Source: JACVRW01 sp038323835 (GTDB lineage Bacteria > Actinomycetota > Thermoleophilia > Solirubrobacterales > Thermoleophilaceae). From it: a stretch of 64,000 nt of DNA. The stretch is taken from the NCBI GenBank assembly GCA_038323835.1, contig JBBQHI010000007.1, forward strand, positions 1-64,000. Direction: 5' to 3'. A model generated the notes under the pieces. The model did not search any database, was not told the DNA's origin, and was given only the letters and a program-made list of their open reading frames with translations. The translations under genes and the position numbers were made by a program. Positions 43,386-51,177 of the stretch are shown in pieces. Every line of letters starts with the position of its first letter. Position 1 is the stretch's first letter.

Positions 43386-44728
43386 GCAACGACTACGACG
43401 TCATCGTCATCGGGGCAGGGCCCGCCGGCGAGCACTGCGCGTCCCACCTGGCCGACGGCGGCCTGAAGGTCGCGCTGGTGGAGAACAACCTGCTCGGTGG
43501 CGAGTGCGACTACTGGGCCTGCATGCCGTCGAAGACGCTCCTTCGGTCCGGCGAGGCGCTGCAGGCCGCGCGCGAGGCACCGGGTGCCGCCCAGGCGGTG
43601 ACGGGCAGCCTCGACACCGCCGCCGCGTTCGAGTGGCGCAACTTCATGACCTCCAACTGGGACGACTCCGCCAAGGAGGCATGGCCGCGCTCGCTGGGCA
43701 TCGACGTCGTGCGCGGGACGGGCTCGATCGCCGGCCCCGGCCGGGTGGCCGTGGACGACTCCGAGCTGACCTGCACCCACATCGTCCTGTCCACCGGATC
43801 CGTTCCCGTGTTCCCGCCGATTCCCGGGCTGGATCAACTGGAGGGTGTGTGGACGAACCGCGAGGTCACCTCGCTCACCGAGGTGCCGGCGCGGATGCTC
43901 GTGCTCGGAGCTGGACCCGTCGGAGTGGAGATGGCGCAGGCCGTGTCGCGCTTCGGTGCGTCGGTCGCCATCGTCGAGGGCATGGACCACCTGCTCCCGC
44001 GCGAGCCCAGGGCGCTTGGCGAGGCGCTGGGCGAGGCGCTCGCCGCCGAGGGCGTGGAGCTCCACTTCGGCCAGCACGCCTCCGCGGCGCGCCGCGACGG
44101 CGCCGACTACGTGCTCGAGTTTCCCGACGGCAAGGAGCTGCGCGGCGACAAGCTGCTCGTGGCCACGGGCCGGAGGGCACGGATGGAGGGTGCGGGCCTC
44201 GAGAACGTGGGTGTTACCACCGAGCAACAGGGCGTGCCCGTGGACGAGCGGATGAGCGTGGCCGACGGCGTGTGGGCCATCGGTGACGTGACCGGCATCT
44301 GGCCGCTCACCTACGTCGGCAAGTACCAGGGCCGGATCGCGGCGGCGAACATCCTCGGCCGGCCGCGCGTGGCCGACTACTCGGCCGTGCCGCGCGTGGT
44401 GTTCACGGATCCGCAGGCGGCATCGGTAGGCGAGGCGGAGGGCTCGGTGACGGGCACCGTTCCGATCGTGGAGGTGCCGCGCACCTCCACGTACACGCGC
44501 GCCTATGCGGAGAAGAACGGCTTCCTGACGCTCGTATCGGACGGCGAGCGCCTCACCGGTGCCCACGCCCTCGGCCCCGACGCCGGCGAGTGGATGCAGC
44601 AGGCCACGCTGGCGATCCGCGCCCGCGTGCCGCTCGAGGTCATGAACGACGTGATCCAGCCGTTCCCGGCCTTCTGCGAGGCATTCCTCTTCGCGATGGA
44701 GGACCTGATGGCGAAGGTGAGCGCCTAG
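43382..44728 (+). CDS. Pyridine nucleotide-disulfide oxidoreductase (class I, lipoamide DH/mercuric reductase-like)
   Basis: 448 residues from GTG 43382 (GTGA overlap). GAGPAGEHCA binds FAD; the redox pair C42-C47 lies in GGECDYWACMPSK; GAGPVGVEMAQAVSRFG binds NAD(P)H and AIGDVTG the flavin tail. The C-terminal interface motif, normally H-P-T-L-S-E, reads F-P-A-F-C-E (residues 428-433): the catalytic histidine is phenylalanine, the glutamate is kept, and an extra cysteine appears. It is thus not an ordinary lipoamide dehydrogenase. Partner and substrate are unknown. Confidence 0.85.
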   Translation: MSNDYDVIVIGAGPAGEHCASHLADGGLKVALVENNLLGGECDYWACMPSKTLLRSGEALQAAREAPGAAQAVTGSLDTAAAFEWRNFMTSNWDDSAKEAWPRSLGIDVVRGTGSIAGPGRVAVDDSELTCTHIVLSTGSVPVFPPIPGLDQLEGVWTNREVTSLTEVPARMLVLGAGPVGVEMAQAVSRFGASVAIVEGMDHLLPREPRALGEALGEALAAEGVELHFGQHASAARRDGADYVLEFPDGKELRGDKLLVATGRRARMEGAGLENVGVTTEQQGVPVDERMSVADGVWAIGDVTGIWPLTYVGKYQGRIAAANILGRPRVADYSAVPRVVFTDPQAASVGEAEGSVTGTVPIVEVPRTSTYTRAYAEKNGFLTLVSDGERLTGAHALGPDAGEWMQQATLAIRARVPLEVMNDVIQPFPAFCEAFLFAMEDLMAKVSA

Positions 44729-45312
44729 CCGCGAGACGGAAGCTCGATCGCCGGGAGCCCGTCGAGGCTCTCGGCGTTGTGCTCACGCTGGTAGTCCCGG
44801 AAGCCCTCCTGGCCCTTGGTCCGGAGTCGCTTGGACGATGAGGCCTCCTGGTGGGGGCGCTGGCCCTCGTAGGACATGAGCGGCACGCCGTACCCGCACG
44901 AGTCGGCCACGCGGGTCACGTGCACGAGCACCACTGCGCGCCGCGACTCGGGCACCGGGGGCTCGTCGAAGTCGCAGCGCTCGACCAGCTCGGCGAAGCG
45001 CCCGTCCCCGGCCAGGACATGCTCCCCGCGCCCGTGGAGGCGCAGGATGCGCGGCGGCCCCTCGAAAGCGCAGAGCATCACCACGATCCGCCCGTTCTCG
45101 CGCAGGTGGGCGATCGTCTCGGCCCCGCTGCCCAGGACGTCGAGGTAGGCCACGGTGTGGTCGTCGAGGACCCTGAACGAGCCGATCGGGCCCTTCGGGG
45201 AGAGGTTCACGTGACCCTCGGCGTCGAGTGGGGCGGTGGCCACGAAGAACAGCGGCTGCTTCGCGATCCATTCGCGCTGGTGCCCGTCGATGCCCTCATA
45301 GACCCGGCCCAC
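44725..45312 (-). CDS. Pyridoxamine 5'-phosphate oxidase-family (FMN-binding) protein
   Basis: 195 residues. FFVATAPLDAEGHVNLSPKG and GSGAETIAHLRENGRIVVMLC follow the split-barrel flavoprotein pattern (PPOX family), and PRILRLHGRGEHVL continues it. The C-terminal GYGVPLMSYEGQRP is typical of the subgroup annotated as PPOX-class or general stress flavoproteins, not of true PdxH. Its stop interlocks with that of the disulfide oxidoreductase on the other strand. Confidence 0.85.
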   Translation of the reverse strand: MGRVYEGIDGHQREWIAKQPLFFVATAPLDAEGHVNLSPKGPIGSFRVLDDHTVAYLDVLGSGAETIAHLRENGRIVVMLCAFEGPPRILRLHGRGEHVLAGDGRFAELVERCDFDEPPVPESRRAVVLVHVTRVADSCGYGVPLMSYEGQRPHQEASSSKRLRTKGQEGFRDYQREHNAESLDGLPAIELPSRG

Positions 45313-45355
45313 GAGAGCCAGGGTACCGGCCGAACTGGTCGTGGGGAGGCAACGC

Positions 45356-45985
45356 TCATTCGGAGGACCAGGGGGTGAGGAAGCTCCGGAAGAGCGTCAG
45401 CCCGCCGTCCACGAACAGGGTCTGCCCGGTGATGTAGGCGGCGTCGTCGCTGGCCAGGAAGGCGGTGACGCCGGCCATCTCGTCGGCCGTGCCCGCCCTG
45501 CGCATGGGGATGTGCTCCTCCACCTTGGCGCGCTTCTCCGGGTCGTCGACCCAGGCCTGGTTGATCGGGGTGATCGTGGCTCCGGGCCCACGCTGTTCAC
45601 GCGGATCCCGCGCCCCGCGAACTCGAGCGCCAGCGTGCGGGGTCAGGTTCTGCATCCCCCCCTTGGACACCGAGTAGCCGAGGTAGTCCGGCTTCGGAAT
45701 CAGCTGATGGACGCTCGATACGTTCACCACCGCGCCAGGCTTCTCCTCGGCCAGGAAGTGCCGGATGGCCTCTCGGGCGCACATGAAGGCCCCGCGAAGG
45801 TTCACGGCGAGCACCCTGTCGAAGTCCGCGCTGGACAGCTCGTGGCTGGGCCGGGAGATCTGGATCCCCGCGTTGTTCACGAGCACGTCGATGCCGCCGA
45901 GCGCGGCGGCCGCCTCCTCCTGGTGGCGGTCCGGTGGCGCCGGTGCTCGGCGCTCGCCCGTTGAGTCCCCGCCGCCGCGCCGCCG
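45356..45985 (-). pseudogene. Broken short-chain dehydrogenase/reductase
   Basis: The frame contains VLVNNAGIQ, LRGAFMCAREAIRHFL, the catalytic serine and the YSVSKGG Tyr-Lys pair, and ends GQTLFVDGGLTLFRSF, clearly an SDR (glucose-1-dehydrogenase-like). The Rossmann TGxxxGIG start is absent: homology begins near 45930 and the upstream frame stops at 45986-45988. Two compensating single-base changes (an extra G in the run at 45639-45642, a missing C near 45582) garble about 20 residues after YxxxK; restoring them gives TRTLALEFAGRGIRVNSVGP. Probably inactive. Confidence 0.75.
45927..45965 (-). repeat. Scrambled palindromic-element fragment at the SDR breakpoint
   Basis: On the minus strand CGGGCGAGC, GAGCACCGG and CACCGGACC occur in succession, each a piece of the right half of the 45-bp element with small internal duplications. 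Low complexity makes this tentative. Confidence 0.35.
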
Positions 45986-46014
45986 TTACAGCGCGGCGGG
46001 CTCGCGCGAAAGGC

Positions 46015-47250
46015 TCACATCGCCTCCATCGGCGCCGGCCCGGACGGAGCGGGTGGCGGGGCCAGACCCTCGGCCGCCATCGCCCGCTTCAGCAAGCTCA
46101 GCCCGGCCAGGGGGAAGATCAGCACCGACAGCAAGCCGGCCGCAATGAACGCCGAAGCCTCGGCGGCGTCCACGAGCCCCAGATCGATGCCGATGGCCGT
46201 GGCGGCCACGATGAAGGGAAGCGAGGTGGCCTGGAGCACACCCGCGACTGCCGCCCGGCGCGGTCCCACGAACCCCCGGTAGAGCAGGGCAGGCAGGCCG
46301 CGGGCGGCGAGCAGGGCGGCCAGGAACACCGGCACCATGGCCAGGTTCGAGGGGTCGTCGAGCAGCGCGTCCAGGTCGAACCTGATCCCGGAGGACACGA
46401 AGAAGACGGGGATGAAGACCCCGAAGCCGATCGCCTCGAGCTTGGTGCGGAACTCCGGGTGGGTCATCAGCCGGTCGCGATCGAGCAGTGACAGCAGGCC
46501 GCCGGCGGCGAAGGACCCCAGGATCACCTCGAGCCCCAGCCCCTCGGCCAGCGCCACGAAGCCCACCATCAGCACCAGCGCGGCCCGCACGCGGATCTGG
46601 GCGCTCGAGTCCTGGAGGTGAATCAGGTCGTCGGAGATGCGCATGGAGTGCTCGGCCCCGCGCACCACCATGAAGGCCACCAGCAGAAGGGCGACGAACG
46701 CCCCGAGCAGCACCGCCGTCGATCCCGGCCCGCCCTCGCCGGAGAACAGGAGCGACAGCAGGATCACCGCGCCGAAGTCCGCGATCGACGCGGCCCCGAG
46801 CACGAGCTGCCCGAACTCCGTGGTGAGCTCACCCACGTCCTTCAGGACCGGCACGATCACTCCGAGCGAGGTGGCGGACAGGACGATCGCCACCAGGAGC
46901 GGCGTCTGCACCAGGCCCGCGGCACTCAGCAGGAGCCCCACGGCCACCGCAATGGCGAACGAGGCGACCCATCCGAGCAGCGCCACGCGCAGCAGCCGCC
47001 CGCGCAGGCGCTCGAAGTCGATCTCGAGCCCCGCCAGGAAGAGCAGGAAGGCCAGGCCCATCAGGGAGAGCACCTGCACCGTCTGGTCCACCTCGGCCCA
47101 GCCGAACACCGACGGGCCGATCACGATCCCCGCCACGATCTCGAACACCACCGAGGGGAGCCGCAGGCGCGGCGCCAGTCCGAGCAGGAACGGCGCGAGA
47201 AACGCCACCACCACGACCAGCAGGAGTGAGCTGAACCCGGGGTCGTCCAT
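46015..47250 (-). CDS. CPA2-family cation:proton antiporter
   Basis: 411 residues, about twelve membrane helices. FEIVAGIVIGPSVFG, LFLAGLEIDFERL, ATSLGVIVPVLKD and FIPVFFVSSGIRFDL are landmarks of the Na+/H+ exchanger (KefB/GerN/NapA) superfamily. No TrkA-N domain is fused. Family members exchange Na+ or K+ for protons; the ion is not predictable here. The ATG at 47250 lies 29 bp after a GTAAC sequence. The ECF sigma gene ends 44 bp upstream on the same strand, so cotranscription is possible. Confidence 0.85.
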   Translation of the reverse strand: MDDPGFSSLLLVVVVAFLAPFLLGLAPRLRLPSVVFEIVAGIVIGPSVFGWAEVDQTVQVLSLMGLAFLLFLAGLEIDFERLRGRLLRVALLGWVASFAIAVAVGLLLSAAGLVQTPLLVAIVLSATSLGVIVPVLKDVGELTTEFGQLVLGAASIADFGAVILLSLLFSGEGGPGSTAVLLGAFVALLLVAFMVVRGAEHSMRISDDLIHLQDSSAQIRVRAALVLMVGFVALAEGLGLEVILGSFAAGGLLSLLDRDRLMTHPEFRTKLEAIGFGVFIPVFFVSSGIRFDLDALLDDPSNLAMVPVFLAALLAARGLPALLYRGFVGPRRAAVAGVLQATSLPFIVAATAIGIDLGLVDAAEASAFIAAGLLSVLIFPLAGLSLLKRAMAAEGLAPPPAPSGPAPMEAM

Positions 47251-47294
47251 GGCACCGTTGTCCGAGGGGCGGCGAGGACGTTACGCCGGAGGAG

Positions 47295-47948
47295 TCAGAC
47301 GGTGGCCACGGGTCCGAGGTGCTGCTCGACCGCGGTTCGCACCCGTGCGCGCGCCCGGTGGAGGAGCACCCGCTGGTTTCCCTCGGACAGCTCCAGCACC
47401 TCGCACACCTCTGCCGAGGGCCAGCCCTCGATGTCCCGGAGCGTGATCACCGCGCGCTGGGCCGAGGGAAGGACGTCGATCGCGCCCACGATGACCTCTC
47501 GCGTCTCCCCGGCCAGCAGCCCCTCCTCGGGCGTGCGCCAGCGCGTCGGGCCGAGGGCCCAGTGCCCGGGCCAGCGGTCGTGCGAGGCCGGCAGGAAGCG
47601 GTCGGCGTCCATGGCCTCGCCGTCCTCCTCCGGTCCCGCCAGCGACGAGAACGGGACGGTGCGCCGCTCGCGCGTTCCCCGCGTGATCGCCCGGTTTGTG
47701 AGGATGCGGAAGACCCATGTCTTGAGGGACGACCGCCCTTCGAAGCTGTCGAGTCCGCTCAGGACGGCGAGCCACGTCTCCTGCACCACCTCCTCGGCCA
47801 CCGCGCGGCTCGGCACGTAGGACATGGCCACGCGCAGCAGCGAGGCCCCGTGGGCGTCGATCAGCTCGGCGAAGGCGCCCTCGTCCCCGGCCCGGAGCGC
47901 GGCCACCAGCGCGGAGTCGTCCGTGGGGGGAGCGCTAGTCCCCTGCAT
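47295..47948 (-). CDS. ECF-type RNA polymerase sigma factor
   Basis: 217 residues. Region 2 includes VVQETWLAVLSGLDSFEGRS and LKTWVFRILTNRAITRG; region 4 has LPSAQRAVITLRDIEGWPSA and LSEGNQRVLLHRARARV, the DNA-binding helix-turn-helix. The linker between them is longer than usual (about 45 residues). No anti-sigma gene adjoins it; the zinc protein at 41104-41421 is a candidate partner. ECF sigmas redirect polymerase in response to envelope or oxidative stress, and nearby redoxin, antiporter and endopeptidase genes would suit such a regulon. Confidence 0.9.
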   Translation of the reverse strand: MQGTSAPPTDDSALVAALRAGDEGAFAELIDAHGASLLRVAMSYVPSRAVAEEVVQETWLAVLSGLDSFEGRSSLKTWVFRILTNRAITRGTRERRTVPFSSLAGPEEDGEAMDADRFLPASHDRWPGHWALGPTRWRTPEEGLLAGETREVIVGAIDVLPSAQRAVITLRDIEGWPSAEVCEVLELSEGNQRVLLHRARARVRTAVEQHLGPVATV

Positions 47949-48066
47949 CGACGCTCATCAGCTCGATCTGGTGGTACTTCGTGGCCGTCACGACTAAACC
48001 GGCAGGGCGGATGGGAGCCCCTCCTCTCGAGTCCGGCGCCGACTCTAACCCGTCCGTCATCCTCCG

Positions 48067-48090
48067 GGGACCGTCCCGGACCCCGGTCCC
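48067..48090. promoter_or_regulatory. Inverted repeat just upstream of the M74 endopeptidase gene
   Basis: GGGACCG, ten-base spacer, CGGTCCC, ending 12 bp before the ATG at 48103. In RNA it would be a 7-bp stem in the leader; as DNA it could be an operator. Confidence 0.35.
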
Positions 48091-48102
48091 GTAGTCCTCC
48101 GC

Positions 48103-48858
48103 ATGAGCTCTCGCGTCCGCCACCGCATCCTCGTCCTCGCCGCGCTCGTCGCCGGAGGTGTGGCCGCGACCACCGTGGCCCTGGCGTCGACCGGCCCGGA
48201 TCCGGGACCGGATCCGGGCGAGACCGCGCCCGTGGCCACCGAGCCGGTGCCGCCGCCGCTCACCGCGCCCTCGACCGACCCCGGGCCGCTCCCGCCGGCG
48301 ATCCACTGGCGGCGGTCCCGCTCCGTCGGTACCTGGGCGGGCGGGAGGCTGGTCCGGGGGGTCAGGCTCCCCGCCGCCTCGCCCGACTACCTCACCTGGG
48401 ACCCGGTGCTGAACCGCAGGCCGAACCGGCAGTGGCGCCGCTTTGGATCCGACCGCCTCATCCGCGTGCTGATCCGTGTGGCCCACGAGGACCGGCTCGC
48501 GCACCCGGACGGCCCCCGCATGGAGATCGGGGACCTGAGCCGCCCTCACGGAGGGGACTTCGGTCCCCGCTTCGGCGGAATCGGCCACGCCAGCCACCAG
48601 AACGGGCTCGACGCCGACGTGTACTACCCGCGCGCCGACGGCCGCGAGCGCGTGCCCCTGAACGCGGGCCAGATAAACCGCCGGCGTTCGCAGGAGCTGG
48701 TGAGGCGCTTCCTGGCGCACGGCGCCCTCCTGATCTTCGTGGGGCCGCACACCGGGCTCACCGGCCCCCGGCGCCGGGTCCAGCCGCTCGGGAGCCACGA
48801 CAACCACATGCACCTGCGGCTCCCCGCCCGCGCGGGCTTCTGGCGCCCCGTCAACTGA
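48103..48858 (+). CDS. Penicillin-insensitive murein endopeptidase (MepA/M74-like)
   Basis: 251 residues. A signal sequence (HRILVLAALVAGGVAATTVA) is followed by a Pro/Thr linker (30-65) and the catalytic domain with GDLSRPHGGDFGPRFGGIGH, SHQNGLDADVYYP and a final DNHMHLRL, the His/Asp/His zinc set of the M74 LAS peptidases. It would cut D-Ala-meso-DAP cross-links in peptidoglycan outside the membrane. It is divergent from the ECF sigma gene. Confidence 0.85.
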   Translation: MSSRVRHRILVLAALVAGGVAATTVALASTGPDPGPDPGETAPVATEPVPPPLTAPSTDPGPLPPAIHWRRSRSVGTWAGGRLVRGVRLPAASPDYLTWDPVLNRRPNRQWRRFGSDRLIRVLIRVAHEDRLAHPDGPRMEIGDLSRPHGGDFGPRFGGIGHASHQNGLDADVYYPRADGRERVPLNAGQINRRRSQELVRRFLAHGALLIFVGPHTGLTGPRRRVQPLGSHDNHMHLRLPARAGFWRPVN

Positions 48859-48871
48859 TAGAACTGGCCCC

Positions 48872-48976
48872 ATGGACCGCAGACTGGCTTTGAAGAACAT
48901 CCGCACCGGACTGCTCGCGGGCGCGATCTCGCTGGTGGTGTTCGCCCTGGCCTGGTTGGTCGGGCTCGTCTACTGA
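48872..48976 (+). CDS. 34-residue single-helix membrane microprotein
   Basis: A short frame from ATG 48872: basic start MDRRLALKNIRTG, then one hydrophobic helix (LLAGAISLVVFALAWLVGL) ending VY. Its TGA overlaps the ATG of the next gene (TGATG), so it is translated with the subunit-IV-like protein. Position and shape suggest a small accessory subunit of oxidase cluster 2. I know no named family for it. Confidence 0.6.
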   Translation: MDRRLALKNIRTGLLAGAISLVVFALAWLVGLVY

Positions 48977-49215
48977 TGGCCGACGAGGTCCACCACCACA
49001 ACGGCGGCGAGACGCCTCCCGCGGGTGAGGCCGTGCACCTGCCCGGGCCGTCCTACCTGCCGGTGCTCACCGCACTGGGGCTCACCCTGGGCCTCACCGG
49101 CATCGTCATCTGGTGGCCGGTGGTGGTGATCGGCGTCGCCATCACCGTCGTGGTGGTGTGGCGCTGGATCGGCCAGACGCGCGAAGACATCTCCGAGCTT
49201 CCGCTCGAGCACTAG
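48976..49215 (+). CDS. Cytochrome c oxidase subunit IV-like small membrane protein
   Basis: 79 residues. A hydrophilic His/Glu-rich N-terminus leads to VHLPGPSYLPVLTALGLTL and a second helix WWPVVVIGVAITVVVVW, ending in an acidic tail. The LPGPSYLPVL motif before two helices resembles actinobacterial subunit IV (CtaF-type) proteins. It is coupled to the microprotein upstream and to the coiled-coil protein downstream (ATG immediately after its stop). Confidence 0.6.
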   Translation: MADEVHHHNGGETPPAGEAVHLPGPSYLPVLTALGLTLGLTGIVIWWPVVVIGVAITVVVVWRWIGQTREDISELPLEH

Positions 49216-49422
49216 ATGGCGGACCCGGCGCGCCCGGACCCGGAGACCCAGGAGCTGCGCGCGAAGCAGGCCAAGCGCGAGACCGAGGAGCTGCGCCAGG
49301 CCGCCGAGGCCGACAGCGGCGAGGAGGCGGAGGAGCACGCCCGCCGCGCGGACAAGGCGAGCTACCTGAAGGAGAAGCTCGAGGAGCGCGCGGACGCCGA
49401 GCGGGAGCCGGGCGAGGACTAG
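49216..49422 (+). CDS. Small charged coiled-coil protein
   Basis: 68 residues, one third Glu, strongly helical: ELRAKQAKRETEELRQAAEA then EEHARRADKASYLKEKLEER. It has no hydrophobic segment. Its ATG abuts the previous stop, so it belongs to the same transcript. Function unknown; it converges with the CBS-domain gene, the stops overlapping by 4 bp. Confidence 0.55.
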   Translation: MADPARPDPETQELRAKQAKRETEELRQAAEADSGEEAEEHARRADKASYLKEKLEERADAEREPGED

Positions 49423-49835
49423 CGGGTCGGCTGGAGGTCGTTCGGCAGCTCGCTGGTGGCGTAGGAGCCCACCCAGCAGCGGACGATGTCCCGCATCGAC
49501 AGCACGCCGGTGAGCTCGCCTCCGTCCACCACCACGAGGTGGCGGAAGCCGCCGCGCACCATCGCCTCGGCCGCGCGCTCGAGGGACCACTCGGGCGAGG
49601 CGAAGGTCAGCTCGGACGACAGGTGGGAGGCCACCTCCTCGGTGTCGGGGTCCTGCCCCGACGCGATCGCCTGGAGCACGTCCCGCTCGGTGAGGATCCC
49701 CGGCCCCGGCTGCTCTGGGTCGATCACCACGGCGGCACCCACGCTGCGCTCCGCCATCAGGCAGGCCGCCGCGCGCAGCGTATGACCGGGATTGATCGTG
49801 AGCACGACCCTGGTCATCCCGTCCCGCACCTGCAT
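49419..49835 (-). CDS. Tandem CBS-domain protein
   Basis: 138 residues from ATG 49835, preceded by GAGGGGG. Two CBS units are visible: MTRVVLTINPGHTLRAAA to GILTERDVLQAIASG, and FASPEWSLERAAEAM to GVLSMRDIVRCWVG. Stand-alone CBS pairs bind adenosine nucleotides and regulate other proteins. It is divergent from the AraC-type regulator gene. No attached effector domain. Confidence 0.88.
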   Translation of the reverse strand: MQVRDGMTRVVLTINPGHTLRAAACLMAERSVGAAVVIDPEQPGPGILTERDVLQAIASGQDPDTEEVASHLSSELTFASPEWSLERAAEAMVRGGFRHLVVVDGGELTGVLSMRDIVRCWVGSYATSELPNDLQPTR

Positions 49836-49918
49836 TTCAGACCCCCTCAGCTCTCGTGACGATCGGCTCAAACTACCGCACCAGGCATCCAATCGCGCCG
49901 TTGCCGCGTAATCAAGGT

Positions 49919-50281
49919 GTGGTGAGAGAATCCACAGTCTTCAGACGCCGCGAGCTCTTTGAAGAGGCCGTGGCCGTGATCGAGCAGGAGTTCGCCGCCG
50001 AGGACCTGTCGCTGGGCACGGTCTCGAGCACGATTGCCACATCCCCACGCCAGCTCCAGCGCGCCTTTGCGGAGAGCGGAGGCACCTCGTTCCGGCGTGA
50101 GCTTCAGCGCGTGCGCATGGAGCGGGCGGCCACCCTGCTCCGGTTCGGCACCATGCCGGTGGCCCGCGTGGCGGGCGCGGTGGGGTACCGCCAGCCCGCG
50201 CAGTTCGCCAAGGCTTTCCGCCGCCACCACGGCAGGCCGCCCTCGGCGTTCCGCAATGGCGCGCAGCGACTCGCCGCGTAG
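49919..50281 (+). CDS. AraC-type helix-turn-helix regulator, DNA-binding domain only
   Basis: About 120 residues from GTG 49919 or 49922. LSLGTVSSTIATSPRQLQRA and FRRELQRVRMERAATLL, then VAGAVGYRQPAQFAKAFRRH form the two helix-turn-helices of AraC/XylS regulators. There is no ligand-binding domain, as in SoxS/MarA-like proteins. It lies 28 bp before coxB2 on the same strand and could control oxidase cluster 2. Confidence 0.8.
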   Translation: MVRESTVFRRRELFEEAVAVIEQEFAAEDLSLGTVSSTIATSPRQLQRAFAESGGTSFRRELQRVRMERAATLLRFGTMPVARVAGAVGYRQPAQFAKAFRRHHGRPPSAFRNGAQRLAA

Positions 50282-50309
50282 CCGCCCGGCGTAATAGACT
50301 CGGCCCCCG

Positions 50310-51113
50310 GTGAACGAGCGGGAGCGCGACAGCGGAAACGAGCCTGTGGCGCCCGCGGAGGATCCTCAGTCCGACCCGAGGATCCAGGGCGAGCGCCACC
50401 CGTTGGGGAAGATGATCCTCATCGGCGTCGTGGCCTCGGTGATCGGGGTCATCGCCGTGCTCCAGATCGACTGGTTCCCGGTGCAGGCCTCCACCGGGGC
50501 GCACGAGATCGACACGCTCTACGACGTCCTGCTGATCGCCTCGGTCCCGATCTTCGTGCTGGTCATGTCGGTGGTCATCTATTCCGTGGTGAAGTTCCGC
50601 GCGAAGCCGGGCGACATGCGCGACGGCGCCCCGATCCACGGCAACACCCGGCTCGAGGTCATCTGGGTGACGATCCCGTTCCTGATGGTCACCGCGCTGG
50701 CCATCTACGGCTGGGTGGTGCTCGACGACCTGGAGGCGAAGCAGCCGAACGAGATGGTGGTGAAGGTCACGGGACGGCAGTTCTCCTGGTCCTTCGCCTA
50801 CCCGGGCGAGAGGGTGAGGTCCACCACGCTGGTGCTGCCGAAGGATCGCCCGGTCGAGTTCCGGATCAACACCAGAGACGTCCTCCACGACTTCTGGGTC
50901 CCGGAGTTCCGGCTCAAGTCGGACGCCGTTCCCGGGCTCACCACCAAGATCCGGGTGACCCCGAACCGCCTCGGCAAGTACGAGGTGGTGTGCGCCGAGC
51001 TGTGCGGCCTCGGCCACTCCACGATGCGCCAGGACGTGCGCGTGGTGGAGCCGGCCTTGTTCGACACGTGGGTCCGGCACCAGAGGGCCACCGCTCAGGA
51101 GTCCGCCGGATGA
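50310..51113 (+). CDS. ctaC2: Cytochrome c oxidase subunit II (cluster 2)
   Basis: 267 residues from GTG 50310. A cytoplasmic N-terminus rather than a cleavable signal precedes two helices (about 35-55 and 85-105 in GKMILIGVVASVIGVIAVL and the next). The CuA domain has VLHDFWVPEF and CAELCGLGHSTM with all copper ligands. It shares only the core with subunit II of cluster 1, so the two are old paralogues or separately acquired. coxA2 starts 64 bp downstream. Confidence 0.93.
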   Translation: MNERERDSGNEPVAPAEDPQSDPRIQGERHPLGKMILIGVVASVIGVIAVLQIDWFPVQASTGAHEIDTLYDVLLIASVPIFVLVMSVVIYSVVKFRAKPGDMRDGAPIHGNTRLEVIWVTIPFLMVTALAIYGWVVLDDLEAKQPNEMVVKVTGRQFSWSFAYPGERVRSTTLVLPKDRPVEFRINTRDVLHDFWVPEFRLKSDAVPGLTTKIRVTPNRLGKYEVVCAELCGLGHSTMRQDVRVVEPALFDTWVRHQRATAQESAG

Positions 51114-51177
51114 TCGAACCTGGACTGAACGGGGTCCTCGTGGGGTACCGTGCCCGGGCGATCGGACCCGAGACCGC

